DNA of 64,000 nucleotides from Photobacterium obscurum (GCF_026191635.1 NZ_JAKRRW010000024.1:1-64000); one strand, 5' to 3'; positions 18,396-27,187 are shown, counted from the stretch's first letter. Numbers and translations: made by a program. The notes: generated by a model not told the origin, from the letters alone.

Positions 18396-19448
18396 ATGGC
18401 TTATCTAATTGTATGCTGTGATGGTACCTGGAATGACCCCGGCAATAATGATGATGGTGCTCCTGCCCCTACCAATGTGCGACAGTTGTTTAACTTTCTT
18501 AAATCAATTCCACGCGTTCAGGAGACAAGATACCAGTCCGGTGTTGGCACTGGTGGGGTTATAGACAAAGTAGTTGGTGGTATTTTGGGTTTTGGCCTTA
18601 GTGAGGATATTCGAGATTGTTATCAATGGCTGGCAGATAAATACCAAGCCGGTGACGAGATCCTACTGTTTGGCTTTAGCCGTGGTGCCTATACCGCCAG
18701 AAGCCTTGCCGGAATGATCACCCGATTAGGTATCGTTGATTTTAACCGTGTTGCAGCGTCAGACAGAGAAAAGGTTGTTAAACACGTCTACAAAGAGGGA
18801 TATAGGGAAAAAGAATCGAAAGCATTCCTTGAAACGCACTTTGATATCAGCTTTCATGACAATTCAGATAATGTCCTATTTTTAGGTGTTTGGGATACCG
18901 TGGGAGCACTGGGTATTCCCAACGACAAGGCGCTCTTGGATCTGTTTGATAACCCCAAGAACTATGAATTTCATGACGTTACACTCAATCATAATGTTAA
19001 GCATGCCCGTCATGCAGTGGCGATTGACGAAGAACGTGGCAGTTTCTCGCCTACCTTGTGGGAGGATGAACCAGATCACCCTCATTCTGATCTGAAGCAA
19101 CTCTGGTTCGCCGGTGTTCATAGTGATATCGGTGGGGGGTATAAAGAGAATGGCTTATCTGATTGCGCGTTGGAATGGATGAAAGATGAGATCAACAGCG
19201 TTACAGAATTACAGTGGGAGCAGTCGCTGGTTGATCAAGTGGAACCGAACCCAAAGGATGAACTGCATGAGTCTCACCTTGGTCTGATGAAAGTACTGGT
19301 TACAGCCCCCCGCGCTATTCCTGATCTTGATACGAATGAAGATGCGTTCCATCAGTCTGTTATAGATCGCCGGAATGACCCCCCCCCGTGCTCAAGGCCC
19401 TTATCGGCCAACAAGGAAAATTTCGCAGGAACAATCGATAACCGTTGA
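18396..19448 (+). CDS. DUF2235 (Tle1-like) alpha/beta-hydrolase, frameshifted at a poly-C run
   Basis: The ATG at 18396 has AAGGA eight bases upstream and begins MAYLIVCCDGTWND, the standard start of DUF2235 proteins; the open frame back to 18297 is not family-like. The nucleophile elbow GFSRGAYTAR (Ser-hydrolase GxSxG-type) and the later FAGVHSDIGGGY segment, carrying the Asp of the triad, are intact. Related proteins include phospholipase effectors of type VI secretion (Tle1), but no VgrG, PAAR or immunity-like gene is nearby. At residue 328 the frame reaches a run of nine C (19379-19387), after which 20 unrelated residues end the protein. Eight C would join it to the lectin-like domain encoded next and give about 505 aa. 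Confidence 0.85.
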   Translation: MAYLIVCCDGTWNDPGNNDDGAPAPTNVRQLFNFLKSIPRVQETRYQSGVGTGGVIDKVVGGILGFGLSEDIRDCYQWLADKYQAGDEILLFGFSRGAYTARSLAGMITRLGIVDFNRVAASDREKVVKHVYKEGYREKESKAFLETHFDISFHDNSDNVLFLGVWDTVGALGIPNDKALLDLFDNPKNYEFHDVTLNHNVKHARHAVAIDEERGSFSPTLWEDEPDHPHSDLKQLWFAGVHSDIGGGYKENGLSDCALEWMKDEINSVTELQWEQSLVDQVEPNPKDELHESHLGLMKVLVTAPRAIPDLDTNEDAFHQSVIDRRNDPPPCSRPLSANKENFAGTIDNR

Positions 19449-19914
19449 TATCTATGCCAAGCATCAGTGGTATTGGACGGGCATCTATCTTGAAGCGAAC
19501 AAGAAATACCAATTTAACGCCGAAGGAGCATGGGTTGATAAAGGGATACCCTGTGGGCCTGAAGGTACTCGCGATGGCCAGTTTTACGCGGGCGAACTCT
19601 TGCATGTCGCGGGCTCGTTAGCCGGAAAAGTCGAAACAATCTATAAGAAACTGTTCGATAAGCAAGATGCCAACTTCTTTGGCACTAAGCGCGTCGAAAC
19701 TTCTCCTTGGTTCTGCTTGATGGGCGCCGTTGCCAACGGTGATAATCCCACAGCGGATGGCACACATGGCATGTTGAGGGTATTTGAGATCGGTGAGGGC
19801 GCAACTTTCACACTCAAGAAATCTGGCTATCTATACTGCTTCCCTAATGACGCATGGGGCTTCTATGGGAATAACCGTGGATATGTGACGCTAACTGTGA
19901 AGCAAATCAGTTGA
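19375..19914 (+). CDS. Lectin-like C-terminal domain separated from the DUF2235 hydrolase by a frameshift
   Basis: This 179-aa frame overlaps the end of the hydrolase frame and is offset by one base at the C9 tract. Its first in-frame ATG lacks a ribosome-binding site, so it is more likely a domain of the upstream gene than an independent protein. The sequence ANKKYQFNAEGAWVDKG and the ending FPNDAWGFYGNNRGYVTLTVKQ resemble PA-IL (LecA) galactose lectins, whose calcium and sugar loop reads YNDxxxxYGNNSG. In the joined protein it would direct the hydrolase to a glycan or membrane surface. The lectin resemblance is by eye only. Confidence 0.72.
   Translation: MTPPRAQGPYRPTRKISQEQSITVDIYAKHQWYWTGIYLEANKKYQFNAEGAWVDKGIPCGPEGTRDGQFYAGELLHVAGSLAGKVETIYKKLFDKQDANFFGTKRVETSPWFCLMGAVANGDNPTADGTHGMLRVFEIGEGATFTLKKSGYLYCFPNDAWGFYGNNRGYVTLTVKQIS
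19379..19387 (+). repeat. Homopolymer of nine C inside the hydrolase-lectin gene
   Basis: Nine consecutive C at the junction of the two domains. Runs of this length slip during replication. Nine C gives a 350-residue hydrolase; eight gives the fused protein. It may be a phase-variation switch or a sequencing/assembly error. Confidence 0.9.
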
Positions 19915-20003
19915 GGCCTGGCGCTTTACTAGTGCAACATGATTGAGGGGGCGCACCTTAGGCATAGCTCAGGTTTTCAAATTTCTTGCTCGTTCTGGTG
20001 GGT

Positions 20004-20032
20004 AATGCCAGTCAGCCAAACTGACTGGCATT
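20004..20032. terminator. Bidirectional terminator hairpin
   Basis: A perfect 12-bp stem (AATGCCAGTCAG at 20004-20015 and CTGACTGGCATT at 20021-20032) with a five-base loop sits between the convergent lectin-domain and histidine-kinase genes. The A/T ends can supply U-tracts in either direction. Confidence 0.75.
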
Positions 20033-20061
20033 GTTCAAGTACAGCTGGGCTTGCCCTACAG

Positions 20062-21408
20062 CTAATGATTGAGAGTTGCGCGGTTGGGAATAGTCAGAGA
20101 GAAACAGGTGTAACCATTTTCAGAGCTGACAAAAATATCACCGTGATGACATTTGGCGATCGAACGAGAAATTGCAAGCCCCAGCCCGGCACCTGCGCAT
20201 GCCCGATGGCTGCGGGCCTTGTCGGCACGGTAAAAGCGTTCAAACAAATGGGGCAAGTCGCTTTCAGGTATCGTGTCTCCTTTGTTAATAACAGAAACGG
20301 TTGTTGAGCTTTCATTGTTGAGAATCTGGATTTTGATTTTTTCATTTTCGTCACTGTGACGGACGGCATTGGAAATCAGGTTACCGATAGCACGTTTGAG
20401 CATATCTTTATCACCATGGACTACAGCTTTACCAGTCAGCTCTAGTAATAGTCCCTTTTCATCTCCCGCCAGTTCGTAATATTCGACAACGCTTTCCAGT
20501 AAGTCGTCTAGCTGAAAATCGACGTTCGAAATTTGTAGAAGGTTATGCTCTGATTTGGCCAGATAAAGCATATCCGTAATGGTTTTTGTTAATCGGTTCA
20601 GCTCCTCAGTCGTAGAGATCAAACTATCCTGATACTCTGCTACTGAGCGTGGGTGAGCAAGCATGACTTGGGTCTGAGTCATCATGTTGCTGATCGGGGT
20701 GCGAAGCTCATGGGCTATATCGGATGAAAACTCCGACAGACGTTCGAACTCATTCTCTAAACGAGATAGCATTTCATTGAAAACAACCACCAATTGCTGT
20801 AATTCGGTAGGGAAGTGGGTTGGTTCTAACCGTAAATTCAACCTTTCGGTGGAAGTCTGCCGCATGTGTTGCTTTAGCTTTTGCAGGGGGAGCAGGCCTT
20901 TTTTTACGATTAGCCAACCAAGAAAACCACTGATCATACTGGCAAGTAAAGTGGTCAAGATAAGCACATTACTGAAGCTTTTTAAAAAGCTGAGGTGGTG
21001 ATTAATATTGATTCCAAGCACTAAATCAAGTTTAGGTTCGTCGTTAACCTGATAGCGAAAAGCTCGGTAATGGTTTTCGTTGTTCTGCCAAACAACGTTT
21101 TTCATCTCGGGGTTTTGTATGAAATCGTCAGGTAACTCTATCGGTTTGGTTTGATAGGTGACGGTATCATTCTTCACCAGCCATAAATTGGTTTCGCCCA
21201 GCTCGAAGATTGTACCGTATTTAGATATAAAGTCGTCCTGAAGCTTAAGGGTATTGATAGTCTGGAATTTTTGGTCAAGGTTGTATTTGTCTTGCTGGAA
21301 GAAATGATGCTTCAACGAATACAAAGTGACGGTGCTAAGGGCACAAAGAACAAGAATGGAAGCCGTAACAAACGAAATAATCAATCTTGATGAAAGGGAT
21401 TTGAGCAT
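20062..21408 (-). CDS. Sensor histidine kinase, CusS-like
   Basis: A 448-aa inner-membrane kinase. A helix at residues 9-29 is followed by a periplasmic sensor (about 30-150), a second helix near 155-175, HAMP (about 178-230), the H-box FSSDIAHELRTPISNMM, and an ATPase domain with N, G1 and G2 boxes (NLISNAVRHS, GLGLAISRSIAKCHHG). The layout is that of heavy-metal or oxidative-stress sensors (CusS/HprS). It starts 11 bases after the response regulator gene, behind GGAGG. A CusR-type box upstream of the locus supports a copper or redox signal, but no metal-binding His/Met cluster is plain in the sensor domain. Confidence 0.9.
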   Translation of the reverse strand: MLKSLSSRLIISFVTASILVLCALSTVTLYSLKHHFFQQDKYNLDQKFQTINTLKLQDDFISKYGTIFELGETNLWLVKNDTVTYQTKPIELPDDFIQNPEMKNVVWQNNENHYRAFRYQVNDEPKLDLVLGININHHLSFLKSFSNVLILTTLLASMISGFLGWLIVKKGLLPLQKLKQHMRQTSTERLNLRLEPTHFPTELQQLVVVFNEMLSRLENEFERLSEFSSDIAHELRTPISNMMTQTQVMLAHPRSVAEYQDSLISTTEELNRLTKTITDMLYLAKSEHNLLQISNVDFQLDDLLESVVEYYELAGDEKGLLLELTGKAVVHGDKDMLKRAIGNLISNAVRHSDENEKIKIQILNNESSTTVSVINKGDTIPESDLPHLFERFYRADKARSHRACAGAGLGLAISRSIAKCHHGDIFVSSENGYTCFSLTIPNRATLNH

Positions 21409-21419
21409 TGTGCCTCCGG

Positions 21420-22100
21420 TTAGATTTGCTCATCAAGCATGTACCCCATCCCGCGGATGGTGTGAATGAGTTTTGGTTCATAGCCTTTATCGATTTTGCC
21501 CCTAAGGCGCTTAATAGCTACGTCAATCACATTGGTATCACTGTCGAAATTCATATCCCAGACAATGGACGCAATTTCAGAGCGAGACAACACTTCTCCT
21601 TGCCTGCGCATCAGTAGCTCCAGCAGGGAGAATTCTTTGGCTGTCAGTGTGATGGTGTTACCGTCACGCGTTACTCGGCGCTTGAGTAAGTTCAGGTGAA
21701 GATCTGCTACCTCCAGTGCCAGTTCCTGTGTTGGTGTTGTTTTGTTTCTGCGGAAAGTATTTCTGATCCGCGCCACCAGTTCGACGAAAGCAAAAGGTTT
21801 CACAATATAGTCATCGGCACCCAGCTCTAGCCCTTTGACTCTATCTTCCACTTGATCCCTTGCGGTTAGCATAATGACCGGGGTCTCTATTTGACTGGCT
21901 CGCAGAGTTGTGAGTACCTGCCAGCCGTTAAGTTGAGGGAGCATTACATCTAAAATGATTAGGTCATAATGAGTACTGGTTGCCTGATACAAGCCATCGA
22001 CACCATCACAAGAAAGATCGACGACATAACCAGCTTCCGTTAACCCTTTACGCAGGTACTCACCCGTTTTAGGTTCATCTTCAATCAGTAATAACTTCAT
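21420..22100 (-). CDS. OmpR-family response regulator, CusR-like
   Basis: A 226-aa regulator with a receiver domain (acid pocket ED near residue 8, phospho-acceptor in LIILDVMLP, Lys in IVKPF) and a winged-helix DNA-binding domain. The C-terminal half is strikingly CusR/HprR-like (TAKEFSLLELLMRRQGEVLSRS, SIVWDMNFDSDTNVIDVAIKRLRGKID, HTIRGMGYML). I start it at the ATG at 22100 because AAGG lies five bases upstream; the frame extends to 22163 without family-like sequence. It is followed closely by its kinase. The best candidate target is the box at 22707-22728. Confidence 0.92.
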   Translation of the reverse strand: MKLLLIEDEPKTGEYLRKGLTEAGYVVDLSCDGVDGLYQATSTHYDLIILDVMLPQLNGWQVLTTLRASQIETPVIMLTARDQVEDRVKGLELGADDYIVKPFAFVELVARIRNTFRRNKTTPTQELALEVADLHLNLLKRRVTRDGNTITLTAKEFSLLELLMRRQGEVLSRSEIASIVWDMNFDSDTNVIDVAIKRLRGKIDKGYEPKLIHTIRGMGYMLDEQI

Positions 22101-22256
22101 TGCTACCTTTACACTATGTTTTGCGGATTTGACTAGGGGATGTCCCTTAACTATTTGTATCATCAGTTATAACTGAGGGGCACCCCCTAGCTTAGATCCA
22201 ACTCAGGGAACAATAAATGCTCCCTGTCATGATAAAAAGCTTTTTAAAGCGCTGAC

Positions 22257-22634
22257 TTAGTTATTATCGTAACGTAAGTGTTCGTATTGAACATTAACGA
22301 GACCGTGATATTCAATTTCACCAGCAGTATTCATACTCTCCTGAACCGTTACATAGCTATTATCTTTAATTTGTAGACTTGCTCGCTCTTTAGGCTGGAA
22401 AGCAATGACTTTTAGAATGTTACCAAGCTCTGCGGGATTACTCTGCTGTAGCTCGTTTAGCATCTGCTGACCTTCTGCATAGGCGTTTTCTTTGCTGTCG
22501 TTTGCTGGCGTTACCAAAGTTCGTTGGTTGGTTTCAACACTGTATTTGCTGCCGGGAACTAAAGAAGTAGCCATAGATGGCACGCTGAAGAGAACCAAAG
22601 AAGTTACAACGAGTAGTGATTTTAATGATTTCAT
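22257..22634 (-). CDS. Small exported protein, DUF3316-like
   Basis: A 125-aa protein with a clear signal peptide (residues 1-22, ending VPSMA) and a mature domain of about 100 residues (AYAEGQQMLNELQ, SYVTVQES, then a beta-strand end VNVQYEHLRY). It resembles the DUF3316 family of small periplasmic Vibrionaceae proteins, function unknown. It lies 156 bases upstream of the response regulator gene on the same strand, with a CusR-type box 73 bases ahead of its start. It may be a target or an accessory of the two-component system. Confidence 0.75.
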   Translation of the reverse strand: MKSLKSLLVVTSLVLFSVPSMATSLVPGSKYSVETNQRTLVTPANDSKENAYAEGQQMLNELQQSNPAELGNILKVIAFQPKERASLQIKDNSYVTVQESMNTAGEIEYHGLVNVQYEHLRYDNN

Positions 22635-22706
22635 GGGGTATTCCTCACATTGTCTGACTTTATGTGAGTAATATTACCGGACCGCTCGTGACGTAAACCG
22701 GACCCG

Positions 22707-22728
22707 AAAATGACATTTTTGTCATATT
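22707..22728 (-). promoter_or_regulatory. CusR/HprR-type box
   Basis: The 22 bases read AAAATGACA, a four-base centre, then TTGTCAT and ATT-type ends. They agree with the E. coli CusR consensus (AAAATGACAANNTTGTCATTTT) at 18 of 20 defined positions. It is 73 bases upstream of the DUF3316-like gene and upstream of the whole regulator locus. Two GGTCCGG direct repeats between box and gene are also notable. Confidence 0.7.
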
Positions 22729-22791
22729 AGCTTTTTTGGGTGTATTTTATTTTCCTAGTGGACTTAAACATATAGCTATTAATGCATTGCC

Positions 22792-23016
22792 CTAATACAT
22801 TGGTCCTTTGGTCGGCTTCAAAATAATAATGGGTTGTGGCTGCGGTGTCATTTCTATTGTCCGGTACAGTTCCATGTGCTGGTTCCTAAGTTGTGCATGA
22901 GGATCTTGTGCATCAGCTTCAGAATACGAGCGAAAGGCCGAGGACGAAGAACAGCCAACCAGTGGCATATTTATCAGACTTAAACCAAGCAGTGAGGTGA
23001 GCAGCAATTTACGCAT
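22792..23016 (-). CDS. Small lipoprotein
   Basis: 74 aa from the ATG at 23016, which has AGGT upstream. The N-terminus MRKLLLTSLLGLSLINMPLVGC has a lipobox (LVGC) giving a lipid-anchored Cys at residue 22. The mature part is about 53 residues, Ser-rich then Pro/Gln-rich (EMTPQPQPIIILKPTKGPMY), and probably unstructured. Function unknown. It lies 157 bases upstream of the DUF3316-like gene on the same strand and may share regulation with the CusSR-like locus. The longer frame to 23040 only adds residues before the signal peptide. Confidence 0.75.
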   Translation of the reverse strand: MRKLLLTSLLGLSLINMPLVGCSSSSAFRSYSEADAQDPHAQLRNQHMELYRTIEMTPQPQPIIILKPTKGPMY

Positions 23017-23090
23017 AATAAGTACCTGTTTGCATGGCACTATCAGTCAAGAATATCTAGGGGTTCATCCTGGAACGGCGAAGAGGGGTA

Positions 23091-23102
23091 CACCCTAGGG
23101 TG
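23091..23102. promoter_or_regulatory. Short palindrome upstream of the lipoprotein gene
   Basis: A perfect 12-base palindrome CACCCTAGGGTG lies 74 bases upstream of the lipoprotein start. A related GGGGCACCCCCTAG string lies upstream of the response regulator (about 22175-22190). It could be a regulator site; evidence is weak. Confidence 0.3.
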
Positions 23103-23132
23103 ACGTAGGCCACTGATACTTATTAAGTGTAA

Positions 23133-23171
23133 CTCACTATCTCGACTTTGCGACGGTATCGAGATAGTGAG
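23133..23171 (-). terminator. Hairpin after the PEP synthase operon
   Basis: A perfect 13-bp stem (CTCACTATCTCGA at 23133-23145, TCGAGATAGTGAG at 23159-23171) with a 13-base loop, 60 bases beyond the last gene of the operon. There is no long U-run. Confidence 0.6.
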
Positions 23172-23231
23172 ACAGGTTAGATCTTAGGGGCTAGCGATCT
23201 GGCTAAGCTTGAGTAATGGCAGAGCAGGTGA

Positions 23232-25655
23232 TCATTTTCGTTTTTTCTCCGCCTTTGCTACTTGTTGGCATCCTTGGGCGACCGAGTCAGGATTCAGTGA
23301 AATAGAATCAATTCCGCAGTTGACCAGAAACTCTGCAAACTCAGGGTGATCAGAGGGAGCCTGGCCACAAATACCCACTTTACAGCCATATTGATGGGCG
23401 ACTTTGATGACTTGGGCAATCATGTCTTTTACCGCATCATCACGGGCATCAAATAAAGGCTTTAATTCCGCCGAATCCCTGTCAATCCCGAGAACCAGTT
23501 GGGTTAGGTCATTACTGCCAATCGAGAAGCCATCAAAGCGCTGGGCAAACCGGTCTGCCAGAATGACATTCGATGGAATTTCGCACATCACGTAGACCTG
23601 CAACCCGTTATCACCACGCTGAAGACCCGCCTCAGCCATCACTTCCAGTACTTTATCAGCTTCGCCCGTGGTACGACAAAACGGGATCATCACAATAATG
23701 TTGCTAAATCCCATTGTTTGCCGGGCTTTGAGAATAGCCTGGCACTCCAATTTGAAGGCCTCGCGGTAAAGGGGATGGTAGTAGCGTGAAGCACCACGCA
23801 AGCCCAGCATCGGGTTTTCTTCGTTTAGCTCAAAAAACTCACCGCCGAGCAGACCTCGGTATTCGTTCGACTTGAAGTCCGACATTCGTACAATCACTGG
23901 CTTGGGATACTGCGAGGCGGCAATCTTGCCAATGCCTAGCGCGAGGCTATCAATGAAATAATCCGGTTGGCGAGTGTAGCCTTGTGTGAGTTGAGCAATT
24001 TGGTTACTGATCGCTGTATCAGACACTTTATCAGGATGGAGCAGTGCCATTGGGTGGACTCTGATCTGGCTGGATATAATAAATTCGATGCGGGTTAAGC
24101 CAATACCGGCTACCGGTAATTGCCACCAGCGGAAGATCCCGTCAGGCATCGCGGCATTGATCATGATGTTGGTTTTGGTATGGGGGATCTCATCCAAATT
24201 AACTTGCTGGGTTTCAAACGCTAGGATGCCGTCATACACTTTGCCAACGGTTCCTCCGGCACAGCTCAATGTGATCGGTTGGCCATCTTTTAGCTGCTGG
24301 GTGGCGTTTTCAGTACCGACAATGGCTGGCACTTTCAGCTCGCGGCTGACAATGGCTGCATGGCTGGTAGGGCCGCCGGTATCGGTAATGATCCCCGATG
24401 CCTTGCGCATCAAGGGGACCCAGTCGGGGTCGGTACGTTCGGTGACGAGGATGGCGCCATCAGGGAACTTGTCGATATCGCCCGGGTGCTGGATCTTATA
24501 CACCGATCCGGTGGCAATTGCACTGCCGACACTGGCTCCTTCCAGCAGTACAGCGGACTTCCCTTTTAAGGTGTAATTGACCAGCACTGCGGTGTCTTTG
24601 AGTGATTCCACCGTTTCAGGACGGGCCTGCACTAGGTACATCAGCTGACTATGGCTGTCTTTGGCCCACTCCATATCCATTGGGCAGCCATAGTGGTGCT
24701 CCACAATGACCGCCCAGCGTGCCAGGGTTAGTACTTCATCATCAGATAACACCAGTGAGGAACGCTCTGATTCATCGGTGTCTATTTCTTTGGTAGGCTC
24801 ATTCTCATCCGAGGAAGGGGGCGAGAACACCATCTTTTGTAGTTTGCTTCCGAGTTGTTTTTCGATAATCGGACACAACTCGGCATTGTCCAGCAGCGGT
24901 TTGTAAACCATGAACCGATCTGGAGTGACACTGCCTTTTACGATGGTTTCGCCCAGTCCCCATGCGCCATTGATCATGACTACATCAGGAAAGCCATTTT
25001 CAGTATCTAAGCTGAACATGACCCCGGCAGCTTCAGATTCAATCATCTGCTGGATCCCGACGGATAGCGCGACCTGCTGGTGGGCAAAGCCCTGCTCCTG
25101 ACGGTAGATAATTGCCCGGTCAGTATAGAGTGAAGCGAAACACTGGCGGCAGGCTTCCAGTACTTCCTCTATCCCGCAGATATTCAGGTAGCTTTCCTGC
25201 TGTCCGGCAAAGCTGGCTTCGGGGAGGTCTTCTGCTGTGGCAGAGCTTCTGACGGCGACGCTGAGATTTTCAACATCCACTTGATGGCATAGCTGGTGGT
25301 ATGCTTGGCTTATTGCTTCTGTTTGAGCCAGGCTGAAGGTGCCTTGCGAAATGAGCTGCCTAATTGCAGCCCCTGTTTCTGCGAGTGTTTCGGCACCGTT
25401 GGCGAGGGCGTCTAAATGGTTGGCAATGGGGGTGTCGAGATTGTTCTGGGTGAGGAAGTCGCGATAAAACTGGGCACTGGTGGCAAAGCCTGTTGGTACT
25501 CGGATCCCTTCGGTTTCCATCTGGCTGATCATTTCCCCGAGGCTGGCATTTTTTCCTCCGACTCGTGCAACGTCACTTAGTCTGATTTCATGATACCAAT
25601 AGATGATTTGGTCGTTTTTATGATGCTGCGAGGTGGTACTGAGCTGAGTCGTCAT
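23232..25655 (-). CDS. ppsA: Phosphoenolpyruvate synthase
   Basis: An 807-aa pyruvate, water dikinase that makes PEP from pyruvate and ATP. The ATP-grasp domain occupies the N-terminal 350 residues (VGGKNASLGEM, SSATAEDLPEASFAGQQESYLN). The swivelling domain carries GGPTSHAAIVSREL with catalytic His432. The C-terminal TIM barrel includes GSNDLTQLVLGIDRDS and Cys763 in GICGQAPSDHP. Residues 275-300 hold an acidic insertion (SSDENEPTKEIDTDESER) not usual in this enzyme. It is the last gene of the acs-pdh-acp operon, 33 bases after the ACP gene, with AAGGA before its ATG. It may be a second copy beside the housekeeping one; that cannot be told from this window. Confidence 0.95.
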   Translation of the reverse strand: MTTQLSTTSQHHKNDQIIYWYHEIRLSDVARVGGKNASLGEMISQMETEGIRVPTGFATSAQFYRDFLTQNNLDTPIANHLDALANGAETLAETGAAIRQLISQGTFSLAQTEAISQAYHQLCHQVDVENLSVAVRSSATAEDLPEASFAGQQESYLNICGIEEVLEACRQCFASLYTDRAIIYRQEQGFAHQQVALSVGIQQMIESEAAGVMFSLDTENGFPDVVMINGAWGLGETIVKGSVTPDRFMVYKPLLDNAELCPIIEKQLGSKLQKMVFSPPSSDENEPTKEIDTDESERSSLVLSDDEVLTLARWAVIVEHHYGCPMDMEWAKDSHSQLMYLVQARPETVESLKDTAVLVNYTLKGKSAVLLEGASVGSAIATGSVYKIQHPGDIDKFPDGAILVTERTDPDWVPLMRKASGIITDTGGPTSHAAIVSRELKVPAIVGTENATQQLKDGQPITLSCAGGTVGKVYDGILAFETQQVNLDEIPHTKTNIMINAAMPDGIFRWWQLPVAGIGLTRIEFIISSQIRVHPMALLHPDKVSDTAISNQIAQLTQGYTRQPDYFIDSLALGIGKIAASQYPKPVIVRMSDFKSNEYRGLLGGEFFELNEENPMLGLRGASRYYHPLYREAFKLECQAILKARQTMGFSNIIVMIPFCRTTGEADKVLEVMAEAGLQRGDNGLQVYVMCEIPSNVILADRFAQRFDGFSIGSNDLTQLVLGIDRDSAELKPLFDARDDAVKDMIAQVIKVAHQYGCKVGICGQAPSDHPEFAEFLVNCGIDSISLNPDSVAQGCQQVAKAEKKRK

Positions 25656-25688
25656 ATCACAATTCCTTATGTTAAATTGACAGACGGT

Positions 25689-25934
25689 TTACGCTAATCG
25701 GTCATTCAGGTAATCGAGCATGTTGTTTAATGTTCTTACGTGAGGATAGTCGGTTTCAGGAATACTTATCCCACAGGACTTCTTTAACGCAGTGAGAAGG
25801 TTAAGGAAATCCATGGAGTCCAGATCGCACTCGTCGCGGATATCTTCATCAGGCTCGATTTCACCTTCTTCAATTTCAGGGGCGAGTCCTTGAATCGCAC
25901 TAATAACCACTGTTTTGATCTCGTCTCTAGTCAT
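25689..25934 (-). CDS. Acyl carrier protein in a 2-oxoacid dehydrogenase operon
   Basis: An 81-aa acidic four-helix protein with the carrier signature DLDSMDF; Ser40 is the expected 4'-phosphopantetheine site. Its ATG overlaps the E2 stop codon (ATGA), so the two are translationally coupled. It is not the fatty-acid-synthesis ACP: sequence outside the Ser motif differs, and no fab genes are near. Its partner is presumably E2 or the acyl-CoA-synthetase-like protein of the same operon, either of which could load it. No phosphopantetheinyl transferase is in the window. Confidence 0.9.
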   Translation of the reverse strand: MTRDEIKTVVISAIQGLAPEIEEGEIEPDEDIRDECDLDSMDFLNLLTALKKSCGISIPETDYPHVRTLNNMLDYLNDRLA

Positions 25935-27187
25935 AATGATTCCGGCTTTTGTAATTGATTGGATAATGCGTTGAGAAACTTAGCGCCCAGGGCGCCATCG
26001 CTAACACGGTGATCAGCACTGAGAGATACATTAATCATGTCGCAAATTTCTATTTTGCTGTTTTTTACCTGCAGGGATTGGCGCGGTCGTCCAAAGCCAA
26101 TGATCGCGACCTGGGGCGGGTAGATCACCCCGAGGACACTGTCCGAACCGCGGTCGCCAATACTGGTAACGGTAATTGTGGCATCGGTTAACTCGGAACT
26201 GCGCAGGTGTCCGGTTCGACTCCTGGTTGTGACATCACGTAGTGCTTGCATCGTGGCATTGAGCGATAGCCTGTCGACATGATGGATGGCCGGAACCACA
26301 AGGCCGCCTTCACGCAAGCTGATGGCATTACCGATATGGATTGCGGGGTTGGGCTCGAAACGATCTTCTTGATAGTAGCCATTGAGTGCAGAGAACTTAG
26401 GCAATGTGCTGCCAACGGCTTTGAGCAAAATGGCCAATAATAACAGGCGGTCTTCCGGTTCACGGTTGGCATTTTCACTGGCTAGCCACTGCTGGGCACG
26501 GGTGATATCAATGTCGAGTGTTAGGTAGTAATGCGGGATTTCTTGTTTTGATTTTGCCATGGCTGCGGCAATAGCGGTACGTATAGCCTGAAGGTTGTGT
26601 TCTTCCGTTCTTGCGGGGCTGGTAGTGTCAGAGGCGGTTGGTTTTCCTTTGTGCAGCCCCTCCTTGTATAACCCCTTAATGTCTTTTAATAAAATTGCAC
26701 CATCAGGGCCGGATCCTTTTACAGAGGTTAGATCTAGCTGCTCTTGCTTTGCAATTTGCCTGACCACCGGTGAGGCGAGTGTTTTACCTGTGGTTACAGT
26801 GTCACCTTGTCGGTCGATGCGATCGGGTTGAGCCTTGGTGGGTGGCTGCAGTGGCTGTGGTGATTGTAGTGGAGGCTGTGATGGTAGCGGCTTCTGGGCT
26901 TCGGGCTGCACAATATCAGCGTCAGTATCTGTATCAATGTCAGCTACATCGAGTTTTGCCAATATAGCTCCGACGGGCAGGGTGGTTCCTGGCTGCACCA
27001 GTATCTGTGCAAGGGAGCCTGTGTGATAGCTTTCCATATCAATCGCCCCCTTATTCGTGTCGATAACGGCAATGATATCGCCTTTATTTATCTGAGCTCC
27101 CTCGTTAACCTGCCACTCGGTGAGGGTTCCTTCGTTCATATCGGCACCAAATGACGGCATGGTGATATCTATCGTTGTTTTGCTCAT
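25931..27187 (-). CDS. Dihydrolipoamide acyltransferase (E2) of a 2-oxoacid dehydrogenase complex
   Basis: 418 aa. An N-terminal lipoyl domain (residues 4-80) carries Lys46 in DTNKGAI, where most relatives have DKA. A Pro/Gln-rich linker (about 90-125), a peripheral-subunit-binding domain (about 135-170, ASPVVRQIAKQEQLDLTSVKGSGPDGAI) and the catalytic domain follow. The active-site motif is SADHRVSDG near residue 393. One lipoyl domain only. It starts on the stop of the E1-beta gene (TGATG) and overlaps the ACP gene, so the four subunits are made together. No E3 gene is in the operon; a housekeeping lipoamide dehydrogenase probably serves. Confidence 0.93.
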   Translation of the reverse strand: MSKTTIDITMPSFGADMNEGTLTEWQVNEGAQINKGDIIAVIDTNKGAIDMESYHTGSLAQILVQPGTTLPVGAILAKLDVADIDTDTDADIVQPEAQKPLPSQPPLQSPQPLQPPTKAQPDRIDRQGDTVTTGKTLASPVVRQIAKQEQLDLTSVKGSGPDGAILLKDIKGLYKEGLHKGKPTASDTTSPARTEEHNLQAIRTAIAAAMAKSKQEIPHYYLTLDIDITRAQQWLASENANREPEDRLLLLAILLKAVGSTLPKFSALNGYYQEDRFEPNPAIHIGNAISLREGGLVVPAIHHVDRLSLNATMQALRDVTTRSRTGHLRSSELTDATITVTSIGDRGSDSVLGVIYPPQVAIIGFGRPRQSLQVKNSKIEICDMINVSLSADHRVSDGALGAKFLNALSNQLQKPESL

